From the NCBI RefSeq assembly GCF_000149955.1, contig NC_031000.1, positions 2,246,835-2,285,992 on the forward strand: 39,158 nucleotides of DNA, in the 5' to 3' direction. This document shows, piece after piece, positions 11,482 to 20,376 of the stretch. Position 1 is the first letter of the stretch, and each line of letters starts with the position of its first letter. This DNA is from Fusarium oxysporum f. sp. lycopersici 4287. Taxonomy: Eukaryota > Ascomycota > Sordariomycetes > Hypocreales > Nectriaceae. Both the position numbers and the translations under genes were made by a program. The notes beneath the pieces are model-generated. The model ran no database searches. It saw only the letters and a list, made by a program, of their open reading frames with translations, and was not told the DNA's origin.

Positions 11482-11746
11482 TGTCAAACATTACGTGTAT
11501 TCGGTTCATTGATGTGAATTGGTGTATTCCTGTTGTGTTCTGTTGAAATCTACCCCTTAGAGGTTTTACCATTTCGGCTGTAATCTTAAAGTATCCCTGC
11601 TTGCACGTGAGGCCCCAGCACCTGTTCAACAGATTGTTGTCAATGGCGAAGTATTCGACATGACCGAGTTTGCCCTCGTGCACCTTGGCGGGGAAGAAAG
11701 TAAGCTAAGCAGACTGGCGAATGCTCTCGGTCACAACAAGCAGTGA
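11390..11746 (+). pseudogene. Cytochrome b5-like heme-binding fragment, split by a solo LTR
   Basis: When the solo LTR and one copy of its target duplication are ignored, the two flanks read in one frame as GDLWIVVNGEVFDMTEF followed by ALVHLGGEE. This matches the core of the cytochrome b5 domain (W-V-V-x-G-x-V-x-D-x-T-x-F ... HPGG), the module that binds heme through two His and is found in flavocytochrome b2-type and other fungal oxidoreductases. The heme-ligand loop reads HLGG instead of HPGG, and only this His is visible. The frame ends at TGA 11744-11746, about 25 codons later, far short of a full domain. A start is unclear; ATG 11394 is in another frame. I read it as a gene remnant that was hit by the LTR. 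Confidence 0.6.
11482..11631 (-). repeat. Solo LTR of Copia-B with 5-bp target duplication
   Basis: A 150-bp copy of the Copia-B LTR with no internal sequence on either side. It is flanked by perfect direct repeats GATTG at 11477-11481 and 11632-11636, the 5-bp duplication typical of copia integration. It arose by insertion and later LTR-LTR recombination. Confidence 0.92.
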
Positions 11747-11959
11747 CCGTGAAATTGCTAATTTTCCAAACTTAATAGTGATCCAAAATTATGCTCCAAA
11801 AGAATCTGAACACCCCACCCTATAGCAACTCAATCAGTTCAATAGGAATATCTTCACTTATACAAAAGTCAATTAAATAGAAGGTCAACAATAATAAAAA
11901 GTATATCATTATAAAGCCCTGATTCTTCTCTTCAATATTCTATATACCATCCCCAGGCG

Positions 11960-12560
11960 TGAATGCAAACGTCAAATCGTCAGGAAAGAGAGTCAATAAG
12001 CTTATCAGTCTGCTCTGGTGTGATTGCTGCCCAAGCCAACTTGATACATTCTATCACTTTTGCCTTATCAACTTCGTTGTTTTTTAAGAGGTTTAAACAT
12101 GGAAACATCTTGCGAATGTTCAACTTCAACTGCTTCTAAACGTGCTCAATTGGGTACAAATCAGGACTGTGAGCAGGCCAGTCAATCCAGGAAATGCCGT
12201 GTTCCAACAACCAGTTCGCCGAAGACTCTGACGTATGAATACGAGCATTATCTTGTTGAAAATGGCAAAAACCGGTCCAATTAGGAAGTAAACCTTCTCT
12301 TAAAGCCTCCTGATAACCCAGAGAAGTATATCCTCTTCTTCGTCCAGTCTAATCGCGGATCATGACGGTGATATCAGATTTACCGCCTCTCCAGATTGCT
12401 CCCCAAACCATAATAGATAATCGTGACTTACCTTGAACTGTCACATTAACTAATTACTTCATGAACTTCTCATGAGGCTTGCGGAATACCCAACCTCGTT
12501 TGTAGTTCGGTTGCGATTGAACTGATGATTCATTGCTGGAAATGGTCTAAAGGTATCGTC
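11960..12560 (-). pseudogene. Tc1/mariner-type transposase relic
   Basis: The minus strand translates, with interruptions, into a DDE transposase of the Tc1/mariner superfamily: RGWVFRKPHEKFMK, LSIMVWGAIWRGGKSD, CHFQQDNARIHTS (second catalytic Asp, about 12235-12275) and HSPDLYPIEHV (third acidic residue, about 12150). Stop codons fall where the family has sense codons: after KFMK, TAG after MIRD, and TAG where IEHVW has Trp. The first catalytic Asp seems replaced by Asn (SSNESS, about 12530). N-terminal DNA-binding domains and terminal inverted repeats are not visible. This copy cannot encode an active enzyme. Confidence 0.75.
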
Positions 12561-12568
12561 AGTTAAGT

Positions 12569-12817
12569 AACCCATTCCCGAACGGCATCCTCCTGAACTT
12601 GGATGCCATTATTTGGATGATGATTTCTATTATCTTCAGTCTATTTCCGGGTTCTTTGCCCCTAACGCCCGAGAATATGAACTACTCGGTAGCTGTTATG
12701 TCTGGCTGGATCATAATTGGAGCTATTCACTTCGCCTTTGTTGGTAGGAAGAAGTTCAAGATGCCAGTTGTAGCTGCCACCGTCGTGGAGGGGAAGGAAG
12801 TGAAGCAACAGGATTGA
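12569..12817 (+). pseudogene. C-terminal stub of an amino-acid/choline-type permease
   Basis: An open frame ends at TAA-free TGA 12815-12817 and reads as the last two membrane segments of an APC-superfamily permease: a hydrophobic helix (IIWMMISIIFSLFP), the family signature LPLTPENMNYSVAV, a second helix (SGWIIIGAIHFAFVG), then a basic cytosolic tail. Full-length fungal GABA/choline permeases have about 500 residues and 12 membrane segments; only about 80 residues are left. The left edge meets the mariner relic, so insertion and deletion there probably removed the rest. The exact substrate cannot be told. Confidence 0.7.
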
Positions 12818-13582
12818 AAGACCTGGTGGAATAAGGAAGGGAGACTGTATTGTTTACTCTGCTATTGTGTGGTTTGCCTGCTGGACTTTGAAGTTCTGTT
12901 GTAAATCCTGAATGTCTCGAGTCCTACCCTTGATCTAATTCTGAATTTATGCTTCCGTTTCAATCTGAGGTGTGCATCCTGTCCTCTTCTTTTTTCTTTT
13001 TTTCTATCCTCTGTTTAGCAAATAGTTACGCCCCATCGGGGTCGTACTGGGAAAACCCTGATTATGAATTCTTGGATGTAAAGAGGATTGCTCCATACGC
13101 ACACAAATCTAGCTGCGGCTTTCTGTGATAAATCGTGGGGAAGGAACGGACTAACTCACTCTATAGTAATGACACTTGTCTGATTGCTTACTCCGTATTC
13201 TGTTTCAGTTGGTGGTCCTTTCGGAACTAAGACAGGATAGGCATGATTTTTCATCGGAACGGGAACGGAAAGGTGGGGCTAGTCGCGCTGATAGTTCCGG
13301 AATCACGGAGGATTAAGGTCAAGAGATGGCTTTTGGGCCGGAAAGAAGCCGGTGCGGTTGGGATTTGTAGCTCTATGTTCCAGAGATCGGGGCTATGTCG
13401 GGTGCTTAATGCATGTCAGTAGTCGAAGACTAAAGCCTCTGAAAGTTATTTCAGGCTTCAAAAGATCATGACTACCACAAGTTCTTTTCCCAGACAAACC
13501 TCAGAGAAGCCTGACCGCCTGCATCTCCGTCCTGTCTAACTATTCAATTACAAACATTCCAGACAACCACATCAAACGAGCT
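12818..13582. other. Intergenic region, probable promoter of the monooxygenase
   Basis: No gene is visible. A pyrimidine-rich tract at 12983-13011 is of the kind common in filamentous-fungal promoters. The 30 nt before the ATG at 13583 are A/C-rich (ATCAAACGAGCT), a normal fungal 5' leader. I see no clear TATA box. Confidence 0.4.
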
Positions 13583-15171
13583 ATGTCGACTCAAAGTGGG
13601 TGGCGTGCACTTGACGTGGCTGTTATCGGAGGGGGCATCGGAGGTCAAGCAGTTGCTACCTCTCTTCGACGCCATGGCCACAAGGTCACCATTTACGAGC
13701 GCGCTGATTTCGCCGGCGAAGTGGGAGCTTCTATCTCATGTGCTGCGAATGGTACTCGCTGGCTTGAAGAGTGGAAGGTCAACATTGAAATTGGTGATCC
13801 GGTTATTCTCAAGAAATTGATCAGTCGTGATTGGAAGACTGGTGAGCCCATTAGTGTCTACGACCTCAAGGACTATAAAGAACGATGGGGCTATGTAAGT
13901 GATACGGCGGTTTTGAATCTCTATCGGAGATAGTAATGCTCATAACCGTATCTAGGTCTACTACATGTTTCATCGACAGTATATGCATCGCATGTTGATG
14001 GATAGTGCCCTTGGTGAAGGCGAGGGCACCCCTGCCCAACTCATTGTAAACCACCGAGTAAGTCATCAAACATGGCTACAGGAATGTCGTTAATCACCGT
14101 CTTTTATCCTAGGCTACTCATGTAGATGTGGAGACTGGAGAAGTTACCTTTGCCAACGGCAAAATGGTAAAGCACGATGTAGTCATTGGAGCCGATGGCA
14201 TTGGATCCACCCTCCGAAGTGTTTTCGGCATTAAGCCCGATCGCAAACCGGCTACTTGCACATGTCTCCATACCAATGTTGACACAGCCAAAGCCGTGGA
14301 GCTTGGCTTAGTCGACTACTCTCAGAACAGCGCTCTGGAGTATTGGGGAGGTTACGACACTCACTTTAAGATTGTTCTGTCTCCTTGCAATGGAGGCAAG
14401 CTCCTGTCTTACTATTGCTTCTTCCCGCGCGACGCGGGCGATTTAAAGGCACAGACCTGGGATCAAGAGGCCACTCTAGATGAGCTTCTCGGCTCATACC
14501 CCGATTTGGACCGGTCGGTTTTCAAGCATCTTGAGATTGGGTATGAGATCCGCCCCTGGCGACTGTGGCTCCATGAGCCCTATGATCACTGGACGAAGGG
14601 TATTTCCTGCATTATGGGGGATGCTGCTCATCCGGTAAGTCACGTTTGTTTCAACTTTAATGCTCTTCTGCCTCTATATTTCATGCACTAAGAGAAGGAA
14701 AAGATGATGCCGGATCAAAGTCAGGGCGCGTGCCAGGCCATCGAAGACGCAGCCGCAATTGGTCTTGTTTTCAGCAAAGAGCACTTTAAAGGCGACATCC
14801 GTGAATCTCTTAGAGTATTCGAGGAGGTTCGCAGGCCCAGGGCTACCAAGGTCCAGGCTGCATCGGCAAGAGCCCGAGAGAACATCAACGAGCGAATTGG
14901 TGAGAGCTTTCGAGCTGATACTGGGATCTTGGATGTAGATACTGACAACTATTCACAGGCTTTTCTAGTAACACAGACACCAAGGTCTATAATGTTGCAA
15001 ATGAGGATGGTAAACTAACTATCGACGAGATGAATTTGTAAGTTGTGCTTGAGATCTAAAGTAGACTACTCTTTACTGACTCTCTGAAGGTATAATATGC
15101 GGAACCATGTGATAGAAGTTTTTAATAAGAGAAGGCTGAAGCAAGAGATTAAATCTGGATCGCCAAAGTAG
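13583..15171 (+). CDS. FAD-dependent monooxygenase (salicylate hydroxylase-like)
   Basis: This is a flavoprotein aromatic hydroxylase of group A. It would use NAD(P)H and O2 to hydroxylate a small, probably aromatic substrate in the cytosol. Proposed exons: 13583-13894, 13956-14057, 14113-14634, 14704-14899, 14959-15037 and 15090-15171. All introns are GT-AG, and the joined length is 1,293 nt, an exact 430 codons plus TAG. Motifs are in the family order: the N-terminal Rossmann GGGIGG (about residue 14) with the acidic E of YERA, the DG motif GADGIGS near residue 155, and the GD motif MGDAAHP at the exon 3/4 join, which continues MMPDQSQGACQAIEDA. The length is normal for the family. The small last two exons are supported by the conserved LTIDEMNLYNM segment. 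No cluster partner lies nearby, so the substrate is unknown. It looks intact, unlike most of its neighbours. Confidence 0.88.
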
Positions 15172-15723
15172 GAAGAATATAAGTTCAAGATAGGCAGAGT
15201 CACGGTTCCCCTTGCTCAGCATAATGGCGTTTCAGCATCTTAAGGTTATACAACTGTTGTTTTATAGTAAACTTATAGCCTCCTCGTCTATGCATATCTA
15301 CCCATGCCTCTTAAAAGGAAATTAACTAAAGTTCTCTTATTGTTCTTGCTCTTGTTCTTGTGGCCTAAAGCAGGTACGGCATAAGCATAAATCATAAAGG
15401 CTCCACAAAGCTTATCATAGCTGGGTATAACATTAGTGATTGCCTAAATCCTTCACAACCCTAAATTAAAATCTTACGGGATAACGGACTTTTGGAAATG
15501 ACCGAGTGGTCAAACCACCATAATTAACCCGACGGACTATTGACTGCTTTCCTAATGCTTACCACCCAAGAAATTCACTACAGTACTCGTTCTATATAAG
15601 CCACCCAGGTGTCCCGAAACCGTAACAAGAGAAATATTCATTCAAACACTACATCCACAGACTCAGAAACAATCTTCTTTGCAAAACACTAATTAAACAA
15701 CTCTCTAAATTCCTACAACCAAC
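15172..15723. other. Intergenic region with TATA-like site
   Basis: No gene is seen. TATATAAG at 15593-15600 lies about 125 bp before the ATG of the next reading frame and would suit a core promoter for it. The downstream leader is A/C-rich, like an authentic 5' UTR. Confidence 0.4.
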
Positions 15724-16098
15724 ATGTTAACTACTGACAGCAAAACCTTTAAATTTTATACTTTCTTCTTAAAATGGATCCATCCTATTATTGCTCTTGG
15801 AGGAGCATATCTAAGCTTCATCGATGCAATTAGCGCAGTGACCTCAATGGCCCCCAACTCAAAATACGACCTAGATTAAGTCTTCCTCTTCCACCAGAGT
15901 GGCGGTCTTGCATTAGCTGTTGCTTTTCTGTCCGCTGCTATTCCCCGATACTCGAAAGTTATCACAGTATGGAGGCTGTTGCAGTTTGCACTGCTGCTCT
16001 CCGACCTGGCAGGCATTAGCGGAGTGGGCTTTGCCATGGCCCGCCAAGGGAGACTTGAAAGAATCTGGACTTCAGATGATTGGGGTTGTAGTGGATCG
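15724..16098 (+). pseudogene. Small membrane protein (DUF7704-like), premature stop
   Basis: The frame starts at ATG 15724 and codes for hydrophobic helices: WIHPIIALGGAYLSF, then after an in-frame TAA (15877-15879) GGLALAVAFLSAAIP and LLQFALLLSDLAGISG. The pattern of a family-like N-terminal W-x-x-PxxALxGAY helix, a helix-turn and a D-x-x-G helix fits small fungal integral membrane proteins of the DUF7704 type, usually about 130-160 residues. The TAA stands where the frame otherwise continues without a shift, so this looks like a single nonsense change. At about 16098 a possible donor (GTATGT) starts an intron, but I could not find a convincing last exon. Confidence 0.55.
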
Positions 16099-16579
16099 TA
16101 TGTATTTTTGACTTGAGTGAGACTGCACTTTTGCTTTTGAGCCATGGAATTACTGGCATGAGCGACGGTAAGGCAGTTAAGAAACAGAGTTAGAGAAATC
16201 AAGCTCACTGGAAGGAGTTTGTTGCTGTAGTCAAATAAAATAAAATTAGATTGAGAGACCTAAGTATGGTAATTTTGCATGTTTGAACTCGTCTTATTGG
16301 CAACTTTCGGGTGATTATCCAACTAATAAAGTCTGGTATTACTAGACCTACTCATTGCTTCCGTTTAGTGATTGCCTTATTAGGTAAACTGACTATATGC
16401 TGCTTATGCTGCGACGCAAAGGCCGTGTCCAGCCTTTTTAAACCCGTGCGGGATGGATAATATACTAAGACTTGGCAGCAATTTCTATTGCCATGTTTAG
16501 CGGTGAATATATAAGGTGGATGAAAGGGATAGGACTGTGCTATTTATATATGCCTGTTAGGAGATAGGGCTTATGACAG
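16099..16579. other. AT-rich region without a gene
   Basis: No coding similarity on either strand. It leads up to the left edge of the Copia-A LTR at 16580. I could not tell whether it is host sequence or the eroded interior of that element. Confidence 0.3.
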
Positions 16580-16759
16580 TGTCGCAGGCCGAGCATGGTC
16601 TCAATGATCCTTAGGAACAACAGCCCTTAGTAATCAAGCTGGGTGATTTAAAGTAAAACCTGTGGGATGGAATACCCCACACAGAAGAACAATCAATCAA
16701 CACATTTGCTGCTGCTCAACACATTTTACTTTAATCCTTTAAGCACGCTCAGTGCTACA
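16580..16759 (+). repeat. Second LTR of Copia-A (about 180 bp)
   Basis: It aligns with 3186-3372 over its whole length: near-identical for the first 120 bp, then more diverged. It starts TGTCGCA and ends TGCTACA, one change from the perfect inverted end. No copia coding sequence follows, so it looks like a solo LTR. Flanking 5-mers (GACAG left, GCCCA right) do not match, so the insertion site has been altered. Its right edge abuts LINE coding sequence exactly after the codons for KRWW. Confidence 0.75.
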
Positions 16760-17640
16760 GCCCACCATCGTTTTGCGTATGGCGACGGTTTGGTTCTGGG
16801 CGTTAACGCCTGGACCGCATACAAGACAGCTGACATCAATCTATCCGTTTTCTGCTGCACTGTATTCACCACTGGCCTGCTCCTCAGCGTGTCTGTGATC
16901 CTACTATTGATCTCCTTCCAGGGTGCGTTCTTAAATAGAAGTCTTTCTTCCTGTTTTAGCGCCAAGACTGAAATGTCGAACACTGTCTCTACCGTGTAAT
17001 GATCTAATCCGTGCTCTGTGCTATGTATCGCGCATTTGATATTTACATCTGTAAGCTCTTTAGAGGCCAAGACTAAGTCGACAGTTATTTTATAATCTCC
17101 ACTCTGCTACGTCTTTATGCCTCAGTGAAGATGGCTTCTGAGCATGAAATCGTTCATTAAGTCGATAATCGGATCCGCCTCGCCCTATCTCTCCACTGCT
17201 ACATCATCTCCGCCCCAGACCTGGTCGTAGCGATTGAAATCACTAACAACCACTACATCCACCGCTCCCCTTAATCTCCGTCTCGCCTCTTGAATAGCTC
17301 TATAAAGCTTAGCGCATATGTCCTATAGAGCTTAGGTGTCTCTCCTCGGCATGTAGACAGATGCCGTGAAGACCAGACGATCTGGCAGCTGAACAACTGC
17401 TGCCGTCACGTCTGGGGAGTCTATCGGCACCTGCTCGGCTTCCACCTCCTTATTCACCTATAGCATACTCCGAATCACCCATCTACCTTCCCTCTCTGTC
17501 GTAGGCACCATCTTGACCCATTTGTGGTGCCCTATTTGTGTCATCAATAGCCTACCTTGGATCCTCTGTGCTTGGGGTTCTTGGATGGCTAATAAATTTG
17601 CATCCTGAATGTCCTTATCGTTCATCAAGCTATCATATAC
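16760..17640 (-). pseudogene. LINE ORF2 endonuclease region, multiple stops
   Basis: Read on the minus strand, the stretch shows an apurinic-type endonuclease: DANLLAIQEPQ, VVQLPDRLVFTASVYMPRRD, VVVVSDFNRYDQVWGG (the conserved D/N of the active site) and DLVLAS. After it comes the Tad-type linker TDRLMSAVLYAVQALTPR and SPYAKRWW, which normally precedes RT. Stops occur where the family has Gln or Trp, for example two in the DT*AL*DICAKL segment (about 17330). The last 350 bp are open (17070 to 16760). Confidence 0.72.
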
Positions 17641-17769
17641 TGGCCCTTACTTTCTGACATTCAGCTGAAACAACCAGAATATGTTATTCATGTTGTGATG
17701 GATAGAGCTTCTGACAGCTTCTGCTGTATGACTTATAGGGGCCACCACATGGGATACATTTCGGAATCA

Positions 17770-18345
17770 TTCCTGTGCATACACTGTGGTGATGGCCTTC
17801 TTACGTGCACCTTCTACAAACCTGTGGTCTATCACACTGACAGGCTTTATGGCTTGTGATCTGTTAGCAGTTATAACATTGCTTGAGGCGGTCATGACGT
17901 GCAAACATCTTTGTCGTACTGCATTCTCCTCTAGCCACAAAGAATCCTTTATTGATGAACCGCCTAGCCTCTGACCGTTTTTTTTTTTTTTTTTTTTTTT
18001 TTTTGAGATATACGACCATCGAGCCATACGCCTTGGGGATATCTCTCTTGCTGAGCCACGCTATCTTTGCAACCTCGGTGTCATTTTCTCGGCCGAGCAT
18101 CTCGGTGATCTCAGTTCGAACTTCGTTCCTCTCGTTTAGGACCGCAATACGGCTGACATTATCCACTCTGATAGGGTACAACTCGTCTCGTAGGATCCGG
18201 GCTCCTGGGGCCAGTTTTGTTTCCGCTGCGCGTTTCACAATCTCATGCTCGCTCTCGTCCCTGCAGGTGATCCTGACTCGGTGGGGATTCTTTGGGTCCC
18301 TAGTCACCGCTCGGCATCGCCACGTGGGATTGTCCAGTTCGGAGC
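17770..18345 (-). pseudogene. LINE ORF1 (gag-like, zinc knuckles) with poly-lysine tract
   Basis: This is a nucleic-acid-binding ORF1 protein of a Tad-like LINE. Visible family segments are WRCRAVTRDPKNPHRVR, LAPGARILRDELYPIRVD, VAKIAWLSKRDIPKAYGSM and the first knuckle QCYNC, followed by a stop (TAA) and two further Cys-rich segments (RCT...EGHHHSVC, IPKCIPCGG). Between SMVVYL and SEARRF lies a run of 27 A on the minus strand that encodes about nine Lys; relatives have only two to three residues there. The frame is kept across the tract. The N-terminal start is unclear. Confidence 0.72.
17978..18004. repeat. Homopolymer (T)27
   Basis: 27 consecutive T on the plus strand, inside LINE ORF1. 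It is a multiple of three, so the reading frame on either side is preserved. Confidence 0.9.
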
Positions 18346-18569
18346 ACTTTACGCGACAGGACCCGTCGCGTTCTGGGGTAAACCCCTGCTCTGATCGGCA
18401 CTACTATTCCTGTATATGGGACAAAGTCAAATCAACTCTACACCCTGGCAATAATCAACCCTACTAGGTTTAAAGTGGGTCAATAAAATCAACTCTACTA
18501 GAGTTGATTTGGTCATGAGTTACTAGGGTAATTGGTACAGTAGTAGGCCTAGCTAGCCCTGTCCTAACC

Positions 18570-19254
18570 CTAAGCCTCCGAGAACCGGAATAGCAAGACC
18601 AGTCCCGATTTACAGCCGAGTACTACAGTTGATGCCATGATCGCTAATGTCACTGGGCGATACTCTGGGGGGAGCCAGAGCAGATTCCGACCTTCATATG
18701 TGATCCATGAACGATCAGAACTAATGCCATAACCTTGACATTGAAGTAGGTGATGCCGAGGGCTGGATGCAGGCAGTGCAGCGGGCGGCGAGGATGGGAG
18801 CAGGCTGAGGTCGAACGTGCCAATATTCGTACGAAGGCGAGCGCCGGTCTTTTCGAAATGGAAAATATATTCATCCTCCTCATTCTTATCGAGCTCGAGC
18901 GTCGCCTGGCAACCGCCCATCCTGGCGTCCCAGATCTTGATGAACCCGTCGTGTGTAGCCGATGCGAGACGCTGGCCATCAGGCGAGAAGGCCACTGACA
19001 CGACCCGATTAGCATGGGCGCCCCAGCGTCGCCTCGCAGTGGCCCGTTGTGGCATCCCTCATCTTGACTGTCGTGTCCATTGACGCTGATCCTACAAGAT
19101 GGGCGAGGGGGGGGAGAACACTACCAATGCTACTACACTTGGGAGAGCTTTGCAAGCAGCTGCCACCATACGTTCTCGACTAGGATCCCGCACCAGAGGA
19201 GCGCTGACATTGGGGTTCGGGGTTTTCATGCGTTGGCAGATCCTCGCCCGACTA
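18570..19254 (-). pseudogene. WD40-repeat protein C-terminus (STAND/NWD2-like), frameshifted
   Basis: Minus-strand coding of the last WD40 blades: HLVGSASMDTTVKMRDATTG (19100-19050), then, after a change of frame near 19025, ANRVVSVAFSPDGQRLAS and HDGFIKIWDARMG. The C-terminal signature SWITYEGRNLLWLPPEYRP with a final VVLGCKSGLVLLF follows and ends at TAG 18570-18572. This tail is typical of fungal NACHT/WD40 (STAND) proteins, which act as intracellular sensors in non-self recognition. The two parts are a base out of frame at ACGCTGGGGCG, next to a G run, so error is possible. A run of nine C on the minus strand lies at 19105-19113. The NACHT part, if it existed, is beyond gap 2. Confidence 0.7.
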
Positions 19255-19354
19255 NNNNNNNNNNNNNNNNNNNNNNNNNNNNNNNNNNNNNNNNNNNNNN
19301 NNNNNNNNNNNNNNNNNNNNNNNNNNNNNNNNNNNNNNNNNNNNNNNNNNNNNN
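19255..19354. other. Assembly gap 2 (100 N)
   Basis: Exactly 100 N. The WD40 gene on its left and the Ulp1-like relic on its right are both on the minus strand but belong to different families, so the gap probably hides more than 100 bp. Confidence 0.97.
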
Positions 19355-20133
19355 AATCTTTTTAATGACGCAGTAGGAAGCAATTATGCCGCATTCCCAT
19401 CCGGTAGGCTGCTTTGAGATCGGCATCTGATAGTAGGTAAAGGTGAACTTCTGTCCGATGGCTGCAAGGAATTCCCCGAAGCCTAGGATGGCGTTGGAAA
19501 GGCGGATCATCTGATCAGGTAGAAAGCTGTCAAAGTGATAGAACTTTCCCTTCTTGCGGTCCCAAATGAAAGTGGTAAACTGTTTATATACATTGTGTCG
19601 AATGCTTCCGATAAGGAACCGAATTCCATGCATTCTCTTTCGGGCTTCAAGGGAGCTGAGGAAGCCAAGATGGGCCTCGCAGTTGACCTTCCAGTAATGA
19701 TCAGGAAGAAGAGGTGACATCTTCTCACCCCAAGCTGTATTACGCTTTATCGCATAGCCTGAAATCTCAAGCTGGAATGGTGCAGCAAGGATGGCATTCT
19801 CAAGACCATACGTAGCTGTACGTAGCAGCGCAACAACACCATCGTTGAGAAGATAATCCTTGTTCGTGATGCAATTGAAGACCCGTCTTGTCTTTTGGGG
19901 AGCTCTTCGGGACTCGGAAGCTGAAGAGAATTAATTAAAGCCTTTAACTTTCGGCAGGCTGCTTTGGAAACATTGTGCTTCTGTCCAAGGTGGCGTCCGA
20001 CACGGCCGTTATCTGCGGCGAGTGTATAGCCACAACGCGTACAGATGATCGCCCCTTCTGGTAGCCTGAGGTGGAGATTAAGCTCTTCCAGTCTGGAATA
20101 CTGTTCCGGACTTAATTGAAGATCCCGATGCAT
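19355..20133 (-). pseudogene. OrsD-type zinc finger joined to Ulp1-like (C48) protease domain, partial
   Basis: From ATG 20133 on the minus strand, the first frame has an OrsD/DUF3505-type region: IICTRCGYTLAADNGRVGRHLGQKH, a C2H2-like finger (given here in parts: CTRC ... H ... H), then LPSPEELPKRQDGS. The similarity then moves one frame at about 19885 to RRVFNCITNKDYLLNDG, which continues as a C48 cysteine protease-like domain with FTTFIWDRKK, YHFDSF and the Cys motif QPTGWECGIIAS before the gap. In C48 proteases a His in the HW/HF position and the Cys are catalytic; here the His position seems to be Gln (KQFTTF). C48 enzymes remove SUMO-like modifiers. Such domains also ride on eukaryotic transposons. 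The frame change could be an unrecognised intron, a real fusion or decay. Confidence 0.6.
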
Positions 20134-20259
20134 TATGTTACAAGGCCAATAGAATATAACGAAGATGATATGGTCGAAGATGATATGGTCGAAGAGGAAT
20201 ATAGAGGCGCGGGTGGGTTAAATGAACTCTACATGGTTGGCACAGACCAATCGACGCGA

Positions 20260-20348
20260 AAACGGGCCCCGTTTCAGGTTTCAGTCTGTAAGACCCTTGT
20301 TGAAATCGAAGGAATGCATTGGAGGAGAAGTGGAAACGGGGCCCGTTT
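20260..20348. repeat. Inverted repeat arms, each nearly palindromic
   Basis: AAACGGGCCCCGTTTC (20260-20275) is the reverse complement of GAAACGGGGCCCGTTT (20333-20348). Each arm is itself almost palindromic around GGGCCC. The arms are separated by 57 bp and could form a hairpin or mark the ends of a small element. Confidence 0.6.
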
Positions 20349-20376
20349 CTGTCTCTAATACTTGAGTAGGCTTCCT

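Larger units (their letters stand above)
16760..18400 (-). mobile_element. Decayed Tad-like LINE, minus strand, 3' end missing
   Basis: The minus strand shows ORF1 (a gag-like protein with zinc knuckles) followed by the endonuclease part of ORF2, the order of Tad/I-type fungal non-LTR elements. Reverse transcriptase and RNase H are absent: the coding trace stops at the Copia-A LTR. Many in-frame stops make it inactive. Confidence 0.8.
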
